64,000 bases of DNA from Turbatrix aceti (Eukaryota; Nematoda; Chromadorea; Rhabditida; Panagrolaimidae), in assembly GCA_963969345.1 (NCBI GenBank), contig OZ017770.1, forward strand, positions 9,309,246-9,373,245, written 5' to 3'. Made by a program: the position numbers and the translations under genes. The notes below the pieces were generated by a model. That model searched no databases. It was not told where the DNA came from and worked only from the letters and a program-made list of their open reading frames with translations. Position 1 is the first letter of the stretch. Every line of letters begins with the position of its first letter. Below, in pieces: positions 46,755-55,700 of the stretch.

Positions 46755-49700
46755 ATGGCACCCAAACGCGGTCAGCAGCTTTCACGCCAAAAGGCGAAAG
46801 AGAATGATCCAAGTGGCTCGCACGTGGTTGCCGATCAAGTCAGTTCGGAAAACCCGGTTGATTCCAACCTCATCCAACCGCCGACTGTCGGTGAGTGCAA
46901 GTGTTAGTATTGAACAACGTTTTAGATGAAATTCATTTTCAGTCAGAGAATCTCGCAGACAACCCTGCCCCAAAAAATGTTGTAAGTTATCCATTGCTTA
47001 GTGGCGATCATCTTATCTACTCGTTTTCAGATACTCCCTCTTCGTTCGAAACGTCCGATGGTTCCGAAAAGGCCAGACTCAAGCGTCTCAGAGCCACCGC
47101 CGCTTGCGAGAACACGAATCCGTCACTCGAGACAGCTCCGTTGGAGGCGAACTCGACCGTGCTTGAAACCGCCGAATCGGAATCGTCGGGTCAAAAAGCG
47201 AATGGCGGCCGGACGATCGCACCAAGCGAAGTAGCTCCTTGCGTTTCAGGTAATTTATTTTTATGTTTGTCACATTTGGTGATAATATGTGCTTTTTTAG
47301 GCCAGAACTTGCCTGCCACCGTCCCTGAAGTCGAATCAGAGGAGCCTGCTCTTAAGAAGCCACGTGGAAAGCCGAAGAATGCGAACTCGACCGTTCATGA
47401 AACCGCTGATTCTAATTCGGCTCCGAAGCCTGCCAACGCTCGTGAAGTTCAGTCTGTTGGCGCGGACACGATGTCCGATCCGGCATCCGAAGCCGCTCCG
47501 TTGCATGGAAACTCAACAATTCATGAACGCTTCGAATCACAAAACCCTGCTCCGCAGAAACGCCGTGGAATGCCAAAACAGATTGTCGAAAGACAGGGAC
47601 GCGGAAATTCCGGAATCCGGTCGAATGACATCAACGCGAATTCATCGGGTGATTTGGTCGGACGTGGCATGATATCATCGAGAAAACGCAACCCTCGGGA
47701 TTGTTGTAAGTTACTTAGTGTTTATTTGTGGCTAACAATTTTATGCCCGCTTTTAGACACCCCGGGTATCCCTGAGCCAACATCCAAATCGACTTTGTAT
47801 GGTCAAAATGCGAATGGCAGCCGGACGATCGCACCAAGCGAAGCAACTCCTAACGTTACAAGTAATTTATTTTCTCGTCTGTAACATTTGGTGATAATGT
47901 GTGCATTTTTAGGCCAGAACTTGCCTGCCACCGTCCCTGAAGGCGAATCAGAAGAACCTGCTCCGAAGAAGCCACGCGGCAGGCCGAAGAATGCGAACTC
48001 GACCGTTCATGAAACCGCTGATTCTAATTCGGCTCCGAAGCAGCGAGGACGTTCGAAGAATCCTGTCACAGCACGAGGAGAGGTTAATCCGGGGATCCAA
48101 GCAAATGGCTCAAACGAGAGTTCACCGGGCGATTTGGCGGAACTTCCTGCCCCCGATGAAGGCAAGTGTTTTTTATTTTATAAACGAATGATGTTTTATG
48201 TTTTTCACATTGTGTAATTTTGTGTGCATTTTTAGGAGCGATGCCGCCAGGGAACGTCCCTGAAATCCGCGAATCTGCCGCAGCTGAAGGCATCAATTCC
48301 GATCCGGCACCCGAAGCCGCTCTGTTGGATGCGAACTCAACAATCCCCGTACTCCCCAACGCAGAAGAACCTGCTCCGAAGAAGCCACGCGGCAGGCCGA
48401 AGAATGCGAACTCGACCGTTCATGAAACCGCTGATTCTAATTCGGCTCCGAAGCAGCGAGGACGTTCCAAGAATCCTGTCAAAGCACGAGGAGAGGTTAA
48501 TCCGGGAATCCAGGCAAATGGTTCAAACGAGAGTTCACCGGGCGATTTGGCGGAACTTCCGGCCCCCGATGAAGGCAAGTGTTTTTTATTCAAAAAACGA
48601 ATGATGTTTTATGTTTTTCACATTGTCTAATTTTGTGTGCATTTTTAGGAGCGATGCCGCCAGGGAACGTCCCTGAAATCAGCGAATCTGCCGCAGCTGC
48701 AGGCATCAATTCCGATCCGGCACCCGAAGCCGCTCTGTTGGATGCGAACTCAACAATCCCCGTACTCCCCAACGCAGAGGAATCTGCTCCGAAGAAGCCA
48801 CGCGGCAGGCCGAAGAATGCGAACTCGACCGTTCATGAAACCGCTGATTCTAATTCGGCTCCGAAGCAGCGAGGACGTTCGAAGAATCCTGTCAAAGCAC
48901 GAGGAGAGGTTAATCCGGGGATCCAAGCAAATGGCTCAAACGAGAGTTCACCGGGCGATTTGGCGGAACTTCCTGCCCCCGATGAAGGCAAGTGTTTTTT
49001 ATTTTATAAACGAATGATGTTTTATGTTTTTCACATTGTGTAATTTTGTGTGCATTTTTAGGAGCGATGCCGCCAGGGAACGTCCCTGAAATCCGCGAAT
49101 CTGCCGCAGCTGAAGGCATCAATTCCGATCCGGCACCCGAAGCCGCTCTGTTGGATGCGAACTCAACAATCCCCGTACTCCCCAACGCAGAGGAATCTGC
49201 TCCGAAGAAGCCACGCGGCAGGCCGAAGAATGCGAACTCGACCGTTCATGAAACCGCTGATTCTAATTCGGCTCCGAAGCCTGCCAACGCTCGTGAAGTT
49301 CAGTCTGTTGGCGCGGACACGATGTCCGATCCGGCATCCGAAGCCGCTCCGTTGCATGGAAACTCAACAATTCATGAACGCTTCGAATCACAAAACCCTG
49401 CTCCGCAGAAACGCCGTGGAATGCCAAAACAGATTGTCGAAAGACAGGGACGCGGAAATTCCGGAATCCGGTCGAATGACATCAACGCGAATTCATCGGG
49501 TGATTTGGTCGGACGTGGCATGATATCATCGAGAAAACGCAACCCTCGGGATTGTTGTAAGTTACTTAGTGTTTATTTGTGGCTAACAATTTTATGCCCG
49601 CTTTTAGACACCCCGGGTATCCCTGAGCCAACATCCAAATCGACTTTGTATGGTCAAAATGCGAATGGCAGCCGGACGATCGCACCAAGCGAAGCAACTC

Positions 49701-52700
49701 CTAACGTTACAAGTAATTTATTTTCTCGTCTGTAACATTTGGTGATAATGTGTGCATTTTTAGGCCAGAACTTGCCTGCCACCGTCCCTGAAGGCGAATC
49801 AGAAGAACCTGCTCCGAAGAAGCCACGCGGCAGGCCGAAGAATGCGAACTCGACCGTTCATGAAACCGCTGATTCTAATTCGGCTCCGAAGCAGCGAGGA
49901 CGTTCGAAGAATCCTGTCAAAGCACGAGGAGAGGTTAATCCGGGGATCCAAGCAAATGGCTCAAACGAGAGTTCACCGGGCGATTTGGCGGAACTTCCTG
50001 CCCCCGATGAAGGCAAGTGTTTTTTATTTTATAAACGAATGATGTTTTATGTTTTTCACATTGTGTAATTTTGTGTGCATTTTTAGGAGCGATGCCGCCA
50101 GGGAACGTCCCTGAAATCCGCGAATCTGCCGCAGCTGAAGGCATCAATTCCGATCCGGCACCCGAAGCCGCTCTGTTGGATGCGAACTCAACAATCCCCG
50201 TACTCCCCAACGCAGAGGAATCTGCTCCGAAGAAGCCACGCGGCAGGCCGAAGAATGCGAACTCGACCGTTCATGAAACCGCTGATTCTAATTCGGCTCC
50301 GAAGCAGCGAGGACGTTCCAAGAATCCTCTCAAAGCACGAGGAGAGGTTAATCCGGGAATCCAGGCAAATGGTTCAAACGAGAGTTCACCGGGCGATTTG
50401 GCGGAACTTCCGGCCCCCGATGAAGGCAAGTGTTTTTTATTCAAAAAACGAATGATGTTTTATGTTTTTCACATTGTCTAATTTTGTGTGCATTTTTAGG
50501 AGCGATGCCGCCAGGGAACGTCCCTGAAATCAGCGAATCTGCCGCAGCTGCAGGCATCAATTCCGATCCGGCACCCGAAGCCGCTCTGTTGGATGCGAAC
50601 TCAACAATCCCCGTACTCCCCAACGCAGAGGAATCTGCTCCGAAGAAGCCACGCGGCAGGCCGAAGAATGCGAACTCGACCGTTCATGAAACCGCTGATT
50701 CTAATTCGGCTCCGAAGCAGCGAGGACGTTCCAAGAATCCTGTCAAAGCACGAGGAGAGGTTAATCCGGGGATCCAAGCAAATGGTTCAAACGAGAGTTC
50801 ACCGGGCGATTTGGCGGAACTTCCGGCCCCCGATGAAGGCAAGTGTTTTTTATTCAAAAAACGAATGATGTTTTATGTTTTTCACATTGTCTAATTTTGT
50901 GTGCATTTTTAGGAGCGATGCCGCCAGGGAACGTCCCTGAAATCAGCGAATCTGCCGCAGCTGCAGGCATCAATTCCGATCCGGCACCCGAAGCCGCTCT
51001 GTTGGATGCGAACTCAACAATCCCCGTACTCCCCAACGCAGAGGAATCTGCTCCGAAGAAGCCACGCGGCAGGCCGAAGAATGCGAACTCGACCGTTCAT
51101 GAAACCGCTGATTCTAATTCGGCTCCGAAGCAGCGAGGACGTTCGAAGAATCCTGTCAAAGCACGAGGAGAGGTTAATCCGGGGATCCAGGCCAATGGCT
51201 CAAACGAGAGTTCACCGGGCGATTTGGCGGAACTTCCTGCCCCCGATGAAGGCAAGTGTTTTTTATTTTATAAACGAATGATGTTTTATGTTTTTCACAT
51301 TCTGTAATTTTGTGTGCATTTTTAGGTCAGAACTGGCCTGCCACCGTCCCTGAAGGCGAATCAGAAGAACCTGCTCCGAAGAAGCCACGCGGAAAGCCGA
51401 AGAAGCCTGCCAACGCTCGTGAAGTTCAGTCTGTTGGCGCAGACACGGAGTCCGATCCGGCATCCGAAGCCGTTCCGTTGGATGCGAACTCAACCATCCC
51501 CGTACTCCCCAACGCAGAGGAATCTGCTCCGAAGAAGCCACGCGGCAGGCCGAAGAATGCGAACTCGACCGTTCATGAAACCGCTGATTCTAATTCGGCT
51601 CCGAAGCAGCGAGGACGTTCGAAGAATCCTGTCAAAGCACGAGGAGAGGTTAATCCGGGGATCCAAGCAAATGGCTCAAACGAGAGTTCACCGGGCGATT
51701 TGGCGGAACTTCCTGGCCCCCGATGAAGGCAAGTGTTTTTTATTTTATAAACGAATGATGTTTTATGTTTTTCACATTGTGTAATTTTGTGTGCATTTTT
51801 AGGAGCGATGCCGCCAGGGAACGTCCCTGAAATCCGCGAATCTGCCGCAGCTGAAGGCATCAATTCCGATCCGGCACCCGAAGCCGCTCTGTTGGATGCG
51901 AACTCAACAATCCCCGTACTCCCCAACGCAGAGGAATCTGCTCCGAAGAAGCCACGCGGCAGGCCGAAGAATGCGAACTCGACCGTTCATGAAACCGCTG
52001 ATTCTAATTCGGCTCCGAAGCAGCGAGGACGTTCGAAGAATCCTGTCAAAGCACGAGGAGAGGTTAATCCGGGAATCCAGGCAAATGGTTCAAACGAGAG
52101 TTCACCGGGCGATTTGGCGGAACTTCCGGCCCCCGATGAAGGCAAGTGTTTTTTATTCAAAAAACGAATGATGTTTTATGTTTTTCACATTGTCTAATTT
52201 TGTGTGCATTTTTAGGAGCGATGCCGCCAGGGAACGTCCCTGAAATCAGCGAATCTGCCGCAGCTGCAGGCATCAATTCCGATCCGGCACCCGAAGCCGC
52301 TCTGTTGGATGCGAACTCAACAATCCCCGTACTCCCCAACGCAGAGGAATCTGCTCCGAAGAAGCCACGCGGCAGGCCGAAGAATGCGAACTCGACCGTT
52401 CATGAAACCGCTGATTCTAATTCGGCTCCGAAGCAGCGAGGACGTTCGAAGAATCCTGTCAAAGCACGAGGAGAGGTTAATCCGGGGATCCAGGCCAATG
52501 GCTCAAACGAGAGTTCACCGGGCGATTTGGCGGAACTTCCTGCCCCCGATGAAGGCAAGTGTTTTTTATTTTATAAACGAATGATGTTTTATGTTTTTCA
52601 CATTCTGTAATTTTGTGTGCATTTTTAGGTCAGAACTGGCCTGCCACCGTCCCTGAAGGCGAATCAGAAGAACCTGCTCCGAAGAAGCCACGCGGAAAGC

Positions 52701-55700
52701 CGAAGAAGCCTGCCAACGCTCGTGAAGTTCAGTCTGTTGGCGCAGACACGGAGTCCGATCCGGCATCCGAAGCCGTTCCGTTGGATGCGAACTCAACCAT
52801 CCCCGTACTCCCCAACGCAGAGGAATCTGCTCCGAAGAAGCCACGCGGCAGGCCGAAGAATGCGAACTCGACCGTTCATGAAACCGCTGATTCTAATTCG
52901 GCTCCGAAGCAGCGAGGACGTTCGAAGAATCCTGTCAAAGCACGAGGAGAGGTAAATCCGGGGATCCAAGCAAATGGCTCAAACGAGAGTTCACCGGGCG
53001 ATTTGGCGGAACTTCTGATCCCCGATGAAGGCAAGTGTTTTTTTATTCAAAAAACGAATGATGTTTTATGTTTTTCACATTGTGTAATTTTGTGTGCATT
53101 TTTAGGAGCGATGCCGCCAGGGAACGTCCCTGAAATCCGCGAATCTGCCGCAGCTGAAGGCATCAATTCCGATCCGGCACCCGAAGCCGCTCTGTTGGAT
53201 GCGAACTCAACAATCCCCGTACTCCCCAACGCAGAGGAATCTGCTCCGAAGAAGCCACGCGGCAGGCCGAAGAATGCGAACTCGACCGTTCATGAAACCG
53301 CTGATTCTAATTCGGCTCCGAAGCAGCGAGGACGTTCGAAGAATCCTGTCAAAGCACGAGGAGAGGTTAATCCGGGGATCCAGGCCAATGGCTCAAACGA
53401 GAGTTCACCGGGCGATTTGGCGGAACTTCTGGTCCCCGATGAAGGCGAGTGTTTTTTTATTCAAAAAACGAATGATGTTTTATGTTTTTCACATTGTCTA
53501 ACCAGCGCGCAAGCGCGCTGGCACGGCCACGTCCGCTCGGTCGCCGCTCCGCGGGCGCTTCGCGCCCGCTTCGCAGGCTCCCTCGCTCCAACTGGTTCTT
53601 GCCACGTCCGCTCGCTCGCTTCGCTCGCTCGCTCCAACTGGTTCTTGCCACGTCCGCTCGCTCGCTTCGCTCGCTCGCTCCAACTGGTTCTTGCCACGTC
53701 CGCTCGCTCGCTTCGCTCGCTCGCTCCAACTGGTTCTTGTCACGTCCGCTCGCTCGCTTCGCTCGCTCGCTCCAACTGGTTCGTTCCCCAGTGTAACGGG
53801 AAAAGTGTTGTAGGTCAAAGTTTTTTTAGGAAAAGTATCTGAGTATCTTGGTCTAGCCCTGCGGGTTATATTCGTGGATCCATGTTTGGTTTGTTTACCC
53901 GTGTCATCTTGGCTAGCCCTTCGGGTGCAACAGGGTGTATTACATAAAGCTGCAGCGTCCAGCTGCCCCTTTGCATGATTTATTTTGTGTGTCATAAAAA
54001 TATCCAAATGCAGATTTGAAAAACATTGCTAGTGCTTTTGTGAAAATGTTGCGATCAGAAAGGTTGCTGGTGCATTTGAAAAGTTTTACGGTCATTTTTG
54101 TGCTTAAAACAAATCTACGTTTGACATTTTAGAATATCAACATTTTAGTATGATGAGCCGATACGGCAAAGCAACATTTTGCTCAGCCTGCTTGTTAAAA
54201 TTATCCTGGCAAATTTTTATCAAAGAAATTGGATAAGAAGCTTCGGACCGGCCTTCGGCCGTTCCTCCGCTTCCAAAACTCTTTGACATGCTCTAATTTG
54301 TCGCTAAAAAAGTTGTGTTCACCTTTTGGAATGCTGCAACAGTATAAAACTGAGAAACGTTGCTCGTTTGACCGATTTCTAATGATAAAAAAAAGAGAAG
54401 CTTCGGGCCGGCCTTCGGCCGTCCCTACGCTTCTAAAATTCGAAAATCGTTGTTAAGGGTTTAGTTTTAGATACAACGCGCATTTTCTCATGTATTTATA
54501 GAAAATGCATCAAATAACTTACATAAAAAGTTTGATAAGGTAAAAGCTTTGGGCTGGCCTTCGGCCATCCCTACGCTTCTAAAATAATGAAGTTGTATGC
54601 AGGTGAAAGGTCAAACCCTCTTAACCGCTTACAGTAAAAGGAAACCGAAAATTTGGAGACTCCAAACAAAAAAACTAAAAATTTTTGGGCCTTACTGTAG
54701 GTATTTACGCGACGCGCTATATAAATACGAATACATAGAAAGTACTTTGGAATAGTAACATTTTTCTGACGGACCTTCGTTTTTTGGTCCGGCACGTTTT
54801 AGATCTTGGTTGTTATGGCAAAACATCATATTGCTCAGCCATTTTGCAAAAGTCATGCTACAAACTTTGAAATAAATTTAGATATGGAAGATGCTTCGGA
54901 CCGGCCTTCGGCCGTTTCTCCGCTTTTAAAACTCTTCGACATGTTCTAACTCGGGGCTAAAAAAGCTTTGTTCACCGTTTGGAACAGTATGAATTTCATA
55001 CTGCTGCAACAGTATGAAATTCAGAAACATTGCTTGTTTGATCGGTTTCTAATATTTAAAAAAACAGAAGCTTCGGGCCGGCCTTCGGCCGTCCCTACGC
55101 TTCTAAAACTTGTTTTTTTTCTTTTTTCATAATATAGAAACTTGAATATTCTAATACGTAAAATTGAAATATAAAATAGAAGCTTCGGGCCGCCTGCGGC
55201 CATGCCTACGCTTCCAGAAGAAATATAAGTTGTATGCTAGGGTTAGGCATTACATAAACTTCCGGTAAACTTGGAGTAAAAGGTAACGGAAAACTTCAAA
55301 AGCTTTGAGACGGCCTTCGGCCACCCTTTACTCGACCAAAAAAATTGGACGGCTTAGGTTTATTGCAAAAAATTAGGAAACCATATTTTCCTAGGAAGTA
55401 AAGCTTTGTACCGGCAATTTTGCCGTTTCCAAGAGAAATTATTTGTAAAAAGCACAGCTTGTTGTCATTTACCTGGAAGGCTTCCGGGTGACTTTTGGGC
55501 AAATCGAGGGTTTTTTGTGGCGAAAAAATATTTATTTTAAATTAGCTCGGGGCCGGCCTTCGGCTGTCCCTCTGCTTCTAAAAGTTTTTGATATAAACGT
55601 TTAAAAAAACAGAAGCTTGGGGCCGGCCTTCGAGAGTTCCTCTGCTTCTAAGACTCTATGACGCGTTCAATTTCATTGATATGAAAAACATTAGGGTATT

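Noticed and set aside
47301..53444. regular ~413-bp spacing suggesting a CRISPR-like or simple satellite array
   Set aside because: Units contain in-phase exons with AT-hook motifs and splice sites, in an animal genome, so this is tandem exon duplication.
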